A stretch of DNA of 64,000 nt, from positions 1 through 64,000 of the forward strand of contig JABWBP010000003.1 in assembly GCA_013360445.1 (NCBI GenBank). Reading direction: 5' to 3'. Every line of letters begins with the position of its first letter. The first letter of the stretch is position 1. Of the stretch, positions 9,884 through 19,633 are shown piece after piece. The position numbers and the translations under genes are program-made. This DNA comes from Calditrichaceae bacterium (GTDB lineage Bacteria; Calditrichota; Calditrichia; RBG-13-44-9; J075). The notes under the pieces were generated by a model. It saw only the letters and a list, made by a program, of their open reading frames with translations. It was not told where the DNA came from and searched no databases.

Positions 9884-12580
9884 TCAAAAATCGAATCCGA
9901 AAGAGAAGTGCACCATTTCCCGTTTGCCCGGCAAGGAAGCGTAACTTAATTTGAGCGGTCCCAGCAGAGAGTTGATCGCAAAAGACACCGAAAGGGAATG
10001 CAGGAAATCCGAACCTTCGATTTTCGCATCGGCTCTTTCCCAGGCCGCTCCGATAGAATAATTCCCAAGCAGGTAAGCCTCTATCGGCAAATTCCAGCGG
10101 ATCCGGTAGCGGATGTCCAGGCCGGCCTGGATAAACTGGCGCCCGAATTTTTCGCGCTCGTGCAAACCCGGGAAATTGTTCTGCCCCCCAAAAAAGAAAA
10201 ATTCCGTAAACGGCAGGGTCAAATCCGCGCTGCCGGCATATAGATAAGGATGATAGTTCAGTTTTTTGTCGAAAATCGGATAGTATCCTTCCAGTCCCAG
10301 GAAAATTTTGGTAAACGGTTTGGAGCTTTCCAGGATTTGCTGGTTGCCGGTTTCCCAATACCAGCGGTTATAAATCCCGTTTTCCGGGAAGGGGATTCGG
10401 TCCCGCTTATCCACCACGGAACGGATGGTGAAGGAGCGCAGCCGGTATTTGTCCTGGTAAGGAAAGGCGGGATCACCGGAAGTTACGCTGATGTTTTCTA
10501 CCCTTAATTCCGCAGAAATAAGACCCAGGCGCTTGATCTGCTGCCCGATCACAAAATGCCCCCCGCGCACGGTAGTCATATACTCTCCCTGCAAAACCAG
10601 GCCTTGATAATAGCGGTCCTCCCGCTCCTCATAATAAATCGATAGACGTGACGTCAAATAAGTTTTATAGAGCCGCACCGCGTTGAGCAGGCCCTCGGCG
10701 TGGCGGATATAATCTCCCACGGAACCGAAAAGGCTGGCCTGGGTGGCGGTACCCAGGAAATTGTCGTTGAGCAGCTCGACGAATCCCTCCGCTTTTCTTT
10801 CTAACGATACATGGGCGCCCAGCCGGGCGATGGAATATTTTCGTTCTTTGACTTTAATAATCAGCACATTTTCCTGGTTTTCCTTGACGGCGTTGATCAA
10901 TACCCGGTCGAACAGGTCGGTGCTGTAAATATTCTGAATACCTTCGGTTGCCTGGGCGGCCCGGAACAACTCTCCTTCGCGCAGGGGAAATTCCCGCAAG
11001 ATGACCAGGTCGCGGGTGACACTGTTCCCGCTAATCCGAATCCGGTCGATATACCCCTCATCAACTTCGATCTCCAGGTTCCCGGTCTCCGGTTGATAGG
11101 CGATGGAGCGAATCTGCGCCAGGGAGTGCCCCTGGCGGATCAATTGGTTCCTCAATTCGACCATGCGCTTTTCCAGGATGACGATATTTAAGATTTTGCC
11201 GGATAATTCCGCCGCCAGGGGGGCGAAAATCGAGTCTTGCAGCACCCCCCGGTGCCGGAAAACCACCCGGTTGATGTGCGGCTGCTGCAAGACCCGGAAC
11301 ACGGCCTCGCGCTGCTCCCCGTCCTCGCGGATAACCGCGTAAGCATCTTCCAGGTATCCGCTGTTGTACATCATGCGCAAATCCGTTAGCAGGTCTTCCC
11401 GATAGATTTCCTTGCCCGGCGCAGTTTTAAACCGTCCCCGGAAGGTTTCTAAAATCTCCCCGGACATCCCCTCCACCCGCAGGGCGGTTATCGCGCCAAG
11501 AGATTCGTATTCCCCGCGCCGCAGCGCCTCGGCCCGGGCGATTACCCCGATCAGGGAGTCCATGGAACACACGGCGGAGCGATATCCCATTTGAATGATG
11601 GAATCCGACTCCTGGAAATTTCCCCCTTTGATCTCCCCCAGGTCGGGCGTGAGCAGGAAATCCGCTTTGCGGCGATTTTCCTCCGTGGAAGCGGCCATCA
11701 TGATGGTGGTGGCCTGGTCGGCGATCTCCCAGGGAAGATTGATCTCCTCTTTTTTGCGAAGATGGGAAGTGGCGTCCACCGCGATGACGATATCCGCGCC
11801 TTCTTTAAAAGCAACCTCGACCGGAAGGTTATCGGTAATGCCCCCGTCCACCAGCCAGAGGCTGTCGATTTCCACCGGGGCGAAGAGCAGCGGAAAGGCG
11901 CTGCTGGCGTTGATCGCTTCCGCCAGGTCGCCGCTGTCGAGCACGATCTTGCGCCCGCTGATGATATCCGTGGCCACCGCCCGGAAGGGAATTTTCAGGT
12001 TGTCGAAATTGTTGGCGGCCTGGAAATTGGCTTGCAGCAGGCGGTTGTAAAGGGTCTGGAAGACCTTCTGGCCCTGGGAAATCGAGGAGGGGATGGTGGG
12101 AACGAAACCGTCCAGGCGGAATTGCAGTACGTGGCGGCGGGGAATGTCTTTCTGGGAGAAAAAAAGCTGGGAGCGGTAGGTTTCGTCGGCAAAGATGCTG
12201 TTCCAATCCACCTCCCGGATGATCTGCTCGATCTGCTCGGCGCTGAATCCCGCGGCGTAAAACCCGCCCACGATGCTGCCGCTGCTGGTTCCCACGATCA
12301 GGTCGATGGGGATATTGCGCTCCTCGAACGCCTTCAACACCCCGATGTGGGCAAATCCCCGCGCGCCCCCGCCGCTGAGCGCCAATCCCACCTTCATTTT
12401 TTTCAGGGGAAAATAGCGCAGGTTGCGCAGGGGGAGCTCCGGCTGGGCTTCTTTCTCCAGGGCGACGCGGATTTCTTCACGCGCTTCCCCGGCGTGGAGG
12501 GGCAGGCATGAGCACCAAAGGAAACAGGCGATCATCAAAAAAGAACCGGAAATTGCCGGGAGCGCAAGAAATAGTTTCAT
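9884..12580 (-). CDS. patatin-like phospholipase fused to an outer-membrane barrel
   Basis: 898 residues. The signal region is about 1-30. The patatin domain (about 62-330) has GGGARG at 70-75, nucleophile Ser99 in GTSSG, and the dyad Asp245 in VDGG. One or more POTRA-like segments follow (about 360-590), then a C-terminal Omp85/BamA-like 16-strand-type barrel (about 590-898) ending in the aromatic HFSFGFDF. This is the PlpD-type (type Vd secretion) architecture: the lipase is carried across the outer membrane by its own barrel. Substrate and whether the lipase is released are not visible. The catalytic dyad is intact. Confidence 0.9.
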   Translation of the reverse strand: MKLFLALPAISGSFLMIACFLWCSCLPLHAGEAREEIRVALEKEAQPELPLRNLRYFPLKKMKVGLALSGGGARGFAHIGVLKAFEERNIPIDLIVGTSSGSIVGGFYAAGFSAEQIEQIIREVDWNSIFADETYRSQLFFSQKDIPRRHVLQFRLDGFVPTIPSSISQGQKVFQTLYNRLLQANFQAANNFDNLKIPFRAVATDIISGRKIVLDSGDLAEAINASSAFPLLFAPVEIDSLWLVDGGITDNLPVEVAFKEGADIVIAVDATSHLRKKEEINLPWEIADQATTIMMAASTEENRRKADFLLTPDLGEIKGGNFQESDSIIQMGYRSAVCSMDSLIGVIARAEALRRGEYESLGAITALRVEGMSGEILETFRGRFKTAPGKEIYREDLLTDLRMMYNSGYLEDAYAVIREDGEQREAVFRVLQQPHINRVVFRHRGVLQDSIFAPLAAELSGKILNIVILEKRMVELRNQLIRQGHSLAQIRSIAYQPETGNLEIEVDEGYIDRIRISGNSVTRDLVILREFPLREGELFRAAQATEGIQNIYSTDLFDRVLINAVKENQENVLIIKVKERKYSIARLGAHVSLERKAEGFVELLNDNFLGTATQASLFGSVGDYIRHAEGLLNAVRLYKTYLTSRLSIYYEEREDRYYQGLVLQGEYMTTVRGGHFVIGQQIKRLGLISAELRVENISVTSGDPAFPYQDKYRLRSFTIRSVVDKRDRIPFPENGIYNRWYWETGNQQILESSKPFTKIFLGLEGYYPIFDKKLNYHPYLYAGSADLTLPFTEFFFFGGQNNFPGLHEREKFGRQFIQAGLDIRYRIRWNLPIEAYLLGNYSIGAAWERADAKIEGSDFLHSLSVSFAINSLLGPLKLSYASLPGKREMVHFSFGFDF

Positions 12581-12980
12581 AATTTGTTACTGTTCAGCCA
12601 CAGAGACCACAGAGATCACAGAGGAAGAATTTTGGATATCCACCACTTCGTGGAGAGCATTTAGAGCCTTATATCTCTGTATTTGGAACATAAAGCGGTT
12701 TGTTCAGAAATTTTTTTATGTCTCTGTGCACTCTGTGGCCTCTGTGGCAAAATGCCTGAATAGTTAGCATATTTTTCATAATAAGGCCCATGCTGCACCG
12801 CGGTTTCGTTTCAAGCGGTGCAATTTTAACCAAAAAAAGGGGTGGTAAAAAGGAAAAAGATTTGGGGGGGGAGAAATTGCTATAACGGGTGTGATTACCT
12901 GTGCGGGCGAGTTCTATCAGCGTCTCCTGTGCTCCCAGAACCCGGAACGGAATAGTTTTATACCATGTTGATGTACTCTA
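12581..12980. other. 400-bp gap with a 9-bp repeat and otherwise no gene
   Basis: Upstream of the patatin gene. 12588-12768 is occupied by the inverted 9-bp repeat. From 12770 to 12980 there are G-runs (for example near 12870) and mixed sequence with no open frame that resembles a protein. Confidence 0.5.
12588..12768. repeat. 9-bp periodic CACAGAGxx inverted repeat, copy 2
   Basis: The left arm (about 12588-12635) has CACAGAGxx units at 9-bp spacing. The right arm (about 12709-12768) has the complementary CTCTGTGxx units and ends in GCCTGAATAGTTA. The right arm matches 95-165 almost throughout, so the two are copies of one dispersed element. Confidence 0.85.
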
Positions 12981-13382
12981 TCACAACAAAATTCTGAATC
13001 CAAATTGTTTAAAATGATAGTCTGCGGTAAATGCCTCACTTATGTTTTCTCGTTGCATAACGACGAATGATGAAATGTCGGTTAATCCCCAGTCTTTATC
13101 AGAGTATTTCTTGTAGAGTTCCAGTGCTTGATCGAATATCTCATCCGTAATCTTTGTTCGCTGAATATCTTCTGAAGTCTGCAAATGGTTCAATGTCTTT
13201 ATAGCCAATTCCTTATGTTTAGCCAGGGCATTTCCGATTTCCACGACAATGTAATCGGTTATAATAAAGCGAACCTCCTCCAACTCTAATGCCTCGTTTA
13301 CCTGAACGGCTTATTTATGGAGAGTATCTCTTTTATTTACCAGAGCAAGTATTCCACCTGTATCTAAGAAAATCTTTCTCAT
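12981..13382 (-). pseudogene. VapC-type PIN toxin interrupted by an in-frame stop
   Basis: Reading from the ATG at 13382 gives MRKIFLDTGGILALVNKRD..., a typical PIN start with the first catalytic Asp. Codon 24 is TAA (13313-13311). The frame then continues with VVEIGNALAKHKE, WGLTDISSFVVMQ and FTADYHFKQFGF, which hold the remaining acidic residues of a PIN RNase. The full frame is 133 residues, the usual VapC length. The ATG overlaps the antitoxin stop by 4 bases (ATGA). The single nonsense codon suggests recent inactivation; a downstream TTG at 13283 could allow only a fragment. A sequencing error or stop readthrough cannot be excluded. Confidence 0.8.
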
Positions 13383-13594
13383 CTCTTGGAACCATACAAG
13401 TAATGGTCATGATTCGCTGCCAAATCCTCAACTCCTAAATCTTCCGCAATATGAATTAGTTTCGATAAGACGTTTTTATATCTTTTTACGGCCGTTTCAA
13501 TGAATTTTTCATAACTTCCATCAAAATCGTTTTGTACAATTTCTCTTAATTGTCTTTCTATCTCTGGTTTTAATTTTAATGCAAGTTGTAACAT
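13379..13594 (-). CDS. antitoxin partner of the PIN toxin
   Basis: 71 residues beginning MLQLALKLKPEIERQLREIV, a short predicted ribbon/helix N-terminus followed by a helical region ending HDHYLYGSKR. It has an AAAGGAG ribosome-binding site 7 bases before the ATG. Its stop overlaps the toxin start, the standard arrangement of vapBC-type operons. Assignment rests mainly on size and position next to the PIN gene. The frame is intact although the toxin is interrupted. Confidence 0.7.
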   Translation of the reverse strand: MLQLALKLKPEIERQLREIVQNDFDGSYEKFIETAVKRYKNVLSKLIHIAEDLGVEDLAANHDHYLYGSKR

Positions 13595-13841
13595 TTCAGT
13601 ACTCCTTTCCCGAAGTGATGCCTTTGCAAAATAATTGTTCGTTTAAAATCTTTTCGGTAACATATCAATTTTGGAAAAACATATCCAGTAATTTTTTGTG
13701 CATTTTTTGGTAATCGCTAAATTTGACCGGTGGTTCCCATGAGGTAGATAACACTATTAACAACCTCCCGGAGCTTTAGAACCTCGGGGGGAATTTGAGG
13801 GGCGCTATTCTTCTATTTCTGCCGCCAGCTCGAAGGCGCTG

Positions 13842-14366
13842 TTATGCGCCATGTTCCTGGCGGATGGCAAGAATTCGATTGATATGGTGGAAGACATGAT
13901 TTGCCTGCATCTCCACAACAAATCCCACGGACACGCGAGTGATTTGTCCATTCGGTTCGCGAAATTCGACGGATCGCTCCCATGCGTCCGCTCTCTGGGC
14001 AAGGAGGTCGAGAATGTGTGTTCGAGTTGCCTTGAGCAGATCCAGGGAAGAACTCACAGGGCGGCGCGCATAGGCCCAGTTCGACGCCCAGGTCGTTTGC
14101 GGGATAGGCCAATACCAGTCGAGGTGAAATTCCGCCTGTTCGTTCCCCAGGGCCATCTTGATACAGGATTTCCAGATATCGTCGCCATCTGCGATATGGT
14201 GGACGATTTCACGGATTGACCAACCTCCCCGGGATGGCGCCATGTCGAGACCGGATTCCGACAAACCCTTGATGGCGTTCTCCAATTGAGACGGTCCATC
14301 CGCGTACTGCGCAAGGATTGTCGCCTGGTCGCCTGTGGCTTTCATGTCGGATGCTTTCGATACCAT
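13842..14366 (-). CDS. DinB-like family protein
   Basis: About 174 residues from the ATG at 14366 (alternatives at 14402 and 14345). It shows the DinB four-helix-bundle pattern: WSIREIVHHIADGDDIW in the first half and VEMQANHVFHHINRI near the end, whose His residues form the usual metal site. DinB-family proteins include thiol-dependent transferases and stress-induced proteins of unknown role. It is not an SOS polymerase, despite the shared name. No operon partner is evident; DUF4175 ends just upstream. Confidence 0.8.
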   Translation of the reverse strand: MVSKASDMKATGDQATILAQYADGPSQLENAIKGLSESGLDMAPSRGGWSIREIVHHIADGDDIWKSCIKMALGNEQAEFHLDWYWPIPQTTWASNWAYARRPVSSSLDLLKATRTHILDLLAQRADAWERSVEFREPNGQITRVSVGFVVEMQANHVFHHINRILAIRQEHGA

Positions 14367-14418
14367 GGTCGATGGGTGGCGCTTAACGTCAATACCCCGC
14401 AATACTGCGCCGGCATTC

Positions 14419-17400
14419 TTAATCCTTATTCGGCTGGCGGGATAAAATCTCGTAATAAGATTTTATAAACTCCTTGTATTCCGAAGAATACCCCTCTTTC
14501 AGCGCTTCTAACATCTCCTTGCGAAGCTGGTTTTCCCGTTCCAACAGCTCCTGCTTCAATTGCGGGGGGGATTTGGCGGTCACGTTATCTTCCCGCTCGG
14601 CCTGGCGCTTTTTGGAGTATTCCTTCTCGCGCACGGATTTCTGGGCGTCCAACAGCCGGGAGAGGATGCGCTCCTGGCGCTCGATGACCTTGCGGTCCAG
14701 GCGCTGCTGCTTCAGCTCTTCGATCACCTCTTCCATCTCCTCGCCCAATTCGCCCAAACGGCCCGGCACGTCCTGGCGGTTGCCCATTTCCTGGTTCAAA
14801 TTTTCCAGGGAGCGGCGGATCATCTCCTGCTGCGCGGCCAGGCGGGCCATGGCGTCCGGGGATAGCTGCATCTTTCCCTGCCCCTGCTGCTGCAACAGTC
14901 CCATGCTCTCCTGGTTCAACTGCCCCTGCTGCCCGGCCATCTGCTGCATCTGCTGTAAAAATTCCTCGAAACCGGAAGCGGAATTCGACTGCATCATCTG
15001 GTCCATGGAATTCTGCATCGACATGACCGCCTGGTTGAAATCTCCCATGGCGCGCTGCTGCGACTGCGCCGCCCGTTTGGGATTGCGGTTCTCCAGGCTC
15101 GCCAGGGATTCTTCCATGTTCTGCACCAGGGAGGACATGGTCTGGCTCATCTGCGGGGAGAGGAAGAAGGTCTTTTTGGAAATGTCGATCAACTCTTTGA
15201 TGATTTGCGCGCTGTTTTCCCGTAATTGCGACTGCTGGCGGGCGATGTCGGTAATCTGCGGGGAGGCCACGTCCGCCTGGTCGGATTTCTCGAACAGCTG
15301 CTCCTGCCGGAAGGAAGAGCGCAGCAAATCCTGCTGCACCTTCTGCATGGCTTGCAGCAATTCTTCTTTCTGCATCCGGTTCATGTTCTGCTGCGCCTGC
15401 TGCATCATGCTTTGCAGCATCTCCAATTGCCGCTCCAACTGCTGCCCGCTCTGCCGGCACTGCGACATCTGCCCCTGCCGGATTTGCTGCTCCATTTGCT
15501 GCATCTGTTGGCCGAGTTGCTGCTCCTCCATGAACTCCTGCGCTTTTTCTAACTCCCGGGCGATTTCCGCCATTTCTTTCTGAAACTCTTCTTTGGCCTG
15601 CTGAAGTTTTTCTTCGAAAAAGCCGGTATCTTTTTCCAGGTTGGCTTCCTTGTCGGCTAATTGCTCTTTCTGCGCCTCGCTCAAATTCTCTTTCTGTAAC
15701 TGCTCGTTGATGGCTTTCTGCTCCTCCGCCAACTTTTCGGCCATTTTGGCCAGCTCATCCATTTTCTGTTCCAACTGTACCCGTTTCAGCAGCTCGTAAG
15801 TGCGCTCTATTTTCTGCTCGAATTCTTCCATGGAGAACTGGAACTGCTCCATGGCCTCTTTCAGCTCTTCCATATTGGCGTTTTCCAGGGCTTCCTGGAG
15901 CTTTTTCATCGCTTCCAACAGTTCCGGGGAGGCCAGGTCGCGGAACATCTGCTGCAATTCCATGAACTTTTCCAGGGTCTCCGGGCTAATCATGTTCTGG
16001 TTATCCAACTGGTTGGCCAGGTCTTCGATTTCCTTGCGGATGTCTTCCAACTTCTCCAGGGCTTGCTGCTGCCGCTCCATCTGCGCCTGGATTTCCTTTT
16101 TGCGCTCCCAGGAAAGCTCTTCTTCCCGCTTCATCTCCCGGTTGATCTCTTGCAGTTTCTCCTTCAATTCTTTGGCGTCCCGGGCGACGTCCCGGGTTTC
16201 CTCCACCTGCTCGTTCATGGCCTGCTCGGTTTGCTCCAGAATATCCGTGAGCGAGGGCAGGCGCAGGATGTAGGATTTGCTCCGGGCGCTCTTGGGTCCG
16301 GCGACGGCGTCGTTGTCCCACACCTCCGCAAAATATTCTACATAGTCTTCGGGTATAAGGTATAAGGAAGAGAGGTCCCAGGCGTATTCGGCGATGGCGC
16401 GATTGGGATCCAGCGCCTGGTAGGGCAGCGGCAGGGCGAATTCCGTGGTGTCGCCGCGGGAGCCGGCGTGAACGTGAAAACCCTTCAGCAGCAGCTTGCT
16501 GAAACCGTAATCGTCGCGCAGGTTCAACAGCAGGGGGATTTGCAATTCGTCGCCCAAATCCAAATCCTGGCCGGGGCGGGCGATTTCCACGTAGGGGCTT
16601 TCATCGGAGAGGGCGAATACCGAATACGTCACCGGCTGGTAGTTGGAAATGCCGTCGCTGTCTTCGATGATGATGCGATACCGGGTATCTTTTTCCACCA
16701 CAAAACTGCCCCGGGCGCGGTTTTCCGCCACGGCCAGGGGCAGGCTCAAGGAGTCTTGCGACGAGGCCGCGGCGTCGCGGAACCATATCGCGGCTTTGGC
16801 CAGTTTTTTGTTTGCTTCGATTTCCAGCTCGACCCGGGTGCCGCGCAGGGCGGTCACTTCCCCGCTGTTGGGGGGCAAAAACGCGGCGGGGAGGCGGGTG
16901 TAAGCGGGATAGACCAGTTTGGCCTTCAGCTCCCGGATGAAGGGGCGCTCTAACACGGTGACGATGCCTCTTTCGCTGCGCGCCAGCCGGTTCTGGAAGG
17001 TAGCCATTTCTACCCGCGCCTCGAACCAGTAAGAGAAGCCGGTTTTGGCATGATTCATCTCGTAGGAAAAGCTTTTGCCGGAAATTCCGCTAAGCTCTAA
17101 CCGCTCCGTCGCCGCGGAATCTCCCGGAACGGCTTCGGTGCGAATTACCAGCCAGAGTTTGTGGGGGGTCACGCCCTCGTACTCGCCGCGCAATTGCAGG
17201 GCCTCGTTCTTCAACACGGTCAGGTTGCCGGAGAGGTTTTTCAAGGTTACCGGGAGCGGTTTTTCGAATGACTGGGTGGGATAGAGCACCTTTAAAATCG
17301 CCTGGCTCATGGACGCGGGGAAAATAATAAACAGCAGCGCGAAAATCGTGGCGGCAATAAGCAGGCGATTGGCCGGTTTGCGAAGGATTTGCAGGGAAAT

Positions 17401-17856
17401 GATACTATAAAAATTGGTATGGCGGAATTTTTCGTAGAGCTGCTTCAGAGAGAGGTTTTTGAAGGGCGGGTAAACCGCTATGCCGCGGTCGTGATAGATT
17501 TGCAGGAAGTTGACCAGCGAATCCTGCACCGCGGGGTCGTTTTTGCCGATGCGGCGGGACAGCTCATACAAATCCGCTTCCGCGGGCCGGAGCGCCCGGC
17601 GCAGGTTGGGAGCAATCTCCCGTATCGAGAAGAACAGAACCAGCCCGCCCAGGAGAACCCAGAAACCGAGGCGCAGCGGCGCGGCCACGTCGAACGCCAT
17701 ATCTATCAACGCGAACCCTAACAGCAGGGCCGCCGCGACCGCCAGCAGGCGCAGCAACGCCCGGGAGGCGTTCAGCAGGTAATAATTCCGGTTTACCTTC
17801 AACAGCTTTTGGTAGGCGGCCTGGTAAAGCTGATCGATTTCGGGTTTGGGGGACAT
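14419..17856 (-). CDS. DUF4175-type membrane protein with long coiled coil
   Basis: 1145 residues. Two membrane helices near the N-terminus (about 30-75) and one near 165-185 anchor an Ig-like periplasmic region (about 195-530). From about 540 to 1130 it is an almost unbroken Gln/Glu/Met-rich coiled coil (stretches such as EEQQLGQQMQQMEQQIRQG). This matches DUF4175 proteins, which usually sit beside DUF4159 and MoxR/Bat-type genes in Gram-negative genomes; the DUF4159 gene is directly upstream here. Molecular role unknown; a structural scaffold in the envelope is the simplest inference. Confidence 0.8.
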   Translation of the reverse strand: MSPKPEIDQLYQAAYQKLLKVNRNYYLLNASRALLRLLAVAAALLLGFALIDMAFDVAAPLRLGFWVLLGGLVLFFSIREIAPNLRRALRPAEADLYELSRRIGKNDPAVQDSLVNFLQIYHDRGIAVYPPFKNLSLKQLYEKFRHTNFYSIISLQILRKPANRLLIAATIFALLFIIFPASMSQAILKVLYPTQSFEKPLPVTLKNLSGNLTVLKNEALQLRGEYEGVTPHKLWLVIRTEAVPGDSAATERLELSGISGKSFSYEMNHAKTGFSYWFEARVEMATFQNRLARSERGIVTVLERPFIRELKAKLVYPAYTRLPAAFLPPNSGEVTALRGTRVELEIEANKKLAKAAIWFRDAAASSQDSLSLPLAVAENRARGSFVVEKDTRYRIIIEDSDGISNYQPVTYSVFALSDESPYVEIARPGQDLDLGDELQIPLLLNLRDDYGFSKLLLKGFHVHAGSRGDTTEFALPLPYQALDPNRAIAEYAWDLSSLYLIPEDYVEYFAEVWDNDAVAGPKSARSKSYILRLPSLTDILEQTEQAMNEQVEETRDVARDAKELKEKLQEINREMKREEELSWERKKEIQAQMERQQQALEKLEDIRKEIEDLANQLDNQNMISPETLEKFMELQQMFRDLASPELLEAMKKLQEALENANMEELKEAMEQFQFSMEEFEQKIERTYELLKRVQLEQKMDELAKMAEKLAEEQKAINEQLQKENLSEAQKEQLADKEANLEKDTGFFEEKLQQAKEEFQKEMAEIARELEKAQEFMEEQQLGQQMQQMEQQIRQGQMSQCRQSGQQLERQLEMLQSMMQQAQQNMNRMQKEELLQAMQKVQQDLLRSSFRQEQLFEKSDQADVASPQITDIARQQSQLRENSAQIIKELIDISKKTFFLSPQMSQTMSSLVQNMEESLASLENRNPKRAAQSQQRAMGDFNQAVMSMQNSMDQMMQSNSASGFEEFLQQMQQMAGQQGQLNQESMGLLQQQGQGKMQLSPDAMARLAAQQEMIRRSLENLNQEMGNRQDVPGRLGELGEEMEEVIEELKQQRLDRKVIERQERILSRLLDAQKSVREKEYSKKRQAEREDNVTAKSPPQLKQELLERENQLRKEMLEALKEGYSSEYKEFIKSYYEILSRQPNKD

Positions 17857-17931
17857 AAGCTCCTCGGTTTCGCTTACGGAATATAAATTCGACCTGCTCC
17901 CTTATTATTCCTCTCCGCTAAAAATAATCAC

Positions 17932-18597
17932 TCAATGTAACAATGCCCACAGCAGGATATTGGTTCCCATCTGCAAGGCGGCGCGGCGAATTTCCGGGGG
18001 GTCGTTGTGGATCTCCGCGTCTTCGCAGCCGTCGCTGATGTCGGTATTGAAGCTGTAAAACGCTATCATCCGCCCCTCGAAGAACAATCCGTAGCCTTTG
18101 GGCGGCCCCCCGCCGTGTTTGTGCACCTTGGGCAGGCCGTTGGGAAACTGGTAATTGATGTGATAGATGGGATGGGAAAAGGGCAGTTCCACCCAGTCGG
18201 ATTCCGGGAATACCTTTTTCATCTCCCGGCGAAAGGAGAGATCCATGCCGTAATCGTCATCCGCCCACAGGAATCCCCCGTTGATCAGGTACTCCCGCAG
18301 CTTGCGAGCTTCCTCGTCGGAAAATTTGATATTTCCATGCCCGGCGATATAGGCCAGGGGATGCTTGAAGAAATCCTTGTCCAAAATCCCCAGGGCGATT
18401 TCCCGCTCCGTGGCGGCCACGGCGGCGTTCCGGCGCATAAACTCGAACAAATTGACGAAGGTGGTGCGGTTGCCGTACCAATCGCCCCCGCCGCCGTATT
18501 TGATACGCACCACGGTGACGGGGGACTGGGAAAAAGCCGGCGCTTGCAGGCACAAACCGGCGAGTATGATCGAATACGCGAGGTTTTGAAACTTCAT
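17932..18597 (-). CDS. DUF4159 exported protein
   Basis: 221 residues from the ATG at 18597, which gives a clean signal peptide (about 1-22, ending ...APAFSQ). The conserved DUF4159 features are the early VRIKYGGGGDWYGNRT, then LAYIAGHG, EYLINGGFLWADDDYG and the late NTDISDGCEDAEI. The fold is related to glutamine-amidotransferase-like domains but no catalytic Cys is obvious. It is 75 bp upstream of the DUF4175 gene, the usual pairing. Upstream in-frame starts exist but would precede the signal peptide with unlikely sequence. Confidence 0.85.
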   Translation of the reverse strand: MKFQNLAYSIILAGLCLQAPAFSQSPVTVVRIKYGGGGDWYGNRTTFVNLFEFMRRNAAVAATEREIALGILDKDFFKHPLAYIAGHGNIKFSDEEARKLREYLINGGFLWADDDYGMDLSFRREMKKVFPESDWVELPFSHPIYHINYQFPNGLPKVHKHGGGPPKGYGLFFEGRMIAFYSFNTDISDGCEDAEIHNDPPEIRRAALQMGTNILLWALLH

Positions 18598-18747
18598 AGG
18601 ATTGATGCGGTGATGGATGGTGGTATGGCAGCGAACTTCCAAACTCACCACTCTCGATTCACATCCCGGGCGCGAGCGCGCCAAAGCATGAGCGAATTGA
18701 GAATGGTGAAGGATTAGCCGGATCGCCGTGAATCTTCACTGAAATCT

Positions 18748-19539
18748 TTATGCACCGCTCTGCATATTGCGATAATTAGCGGCAAACGCCCGCCGCTTAT
18801 CACGGCTGTTCAAATTCATCTTCTTCAGCCAGGAACGCACTTTAAGCCAGCCGACCCGGGTGAAACCGAAATCCGCGGTATTCAGCCACTTATGAATCCG
18901 GTAAGCGCCGAGATCGGGGTTCTTGGCCACAATATAGCGAATCTTGTCTTCCACGGACATGCTGACCATGTCGAGAATGCTCGGTTTTTTAGCGGCCGGG
19001 CGCGGGGTTTGGGACGGTTCCTGCGCCGGGGTAACCCGGGGCGGGCGGGCGGGTTCTTCCGCGGCGCGAGGCGGGGTATCCATCCGGCTGATGGTAGGCC
19101 CCTGCGCCGCCGGCTCCGGGGAAAAGGCCGGGCGCGCGTCCTGCGCTTCCCGGGGAGTGCTGGAAACCATTTCTACGTATTGAGATTCCTCGAATTTATT
19201 GATCGCCGCTTCGATGGTATCGTAAACGTCCAAAATGTGGTGAAATTCCAGCAGCTCGAAGATTTCATAGACATCCGGGATCATCCGCACTAACTTCAAG
19301 TCGCCGTTGTTTTCCCGAATCTGTTTGATTTCGCTGATAAAAATCCCCCAGCCCGCGCTGCTGATGTAGTCCACGTTTCCCAGGTCGATAATGATTTGAT
19401 ACTTCCCTATCTTCAAAAGATTGTTCAACTCCCGTTCTACTTCCGAAGAAGTGGTCGTATCAATATACCCTCCGACCCTGATAATCGAAATCTGGCTGTG
19501 AGCCCCCGCAGCCTGGGTGGATACCTGAATGCCTTCCAT
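18748..19539 (-). CDS. STAS anti-sigma-antagonist-like protein with C-terminal helix-turn-helix
   Basis: 263 residues. Residues 5-118 are a STAS domain, with the phosphorylatable Ser in VDYISSAGWG (Ser60/61). Residues about 125-187 are a Pro/Ala-rich linker. Residues 190-253 form a helical domain (VEDKIRYIVAKNPDLGAYRI...LNTADFGFTRVGWLKV) that aligns without gaps over 41 columns with residues 742-782 of the neighbouring kinase/phosphatase (12 identities by hand). It looks like the DNA-binding HTH of IS481/IS3-type transposases. I infer a phospho-controlled partner of the upstream regulator that may itself touch DNA. It starts 94 bp after that gene. Confidence 0.85.
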   Translation of the reverse strand: MEGIQVSTQAAGAHSQISIIRVGGYIDTTTSSEVERELNNLLKIGKYQIIIDLGNVDYISSAGWGIFISEIKQIRENNGDLKLVRMIPDVYEIFELLEFHHILDVYDTIEAAINKFEESQYVEMVSSTPREAQDARPAFSPEPAAQGPTISRMDTPPRAAEEPARPPRVTPAQEPSQTPRPAAKKPSILDMVSMSVEDKIRYIVAKNPDLGAYRIHKWLNTADFGFTRVGWLKVRSWLKKMNLNSRDKRRAFAANYRNMQSGA

Positions 19540-19633
19540 TCATTCCTCCGTATAATGGTTTCCGGTCTGTATGGTTAAACGTCCTTGTTTATTCTTAATT
19601 CTCATTTACTGATAGGGCCGTCAAATTTTTTGG

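Noticed and set aside
11591-12511. 306-codon plus-strand frame
   Set aside because: Antisense shadow of the patatin domain, which has complete catalytic motifs on the minus strand.
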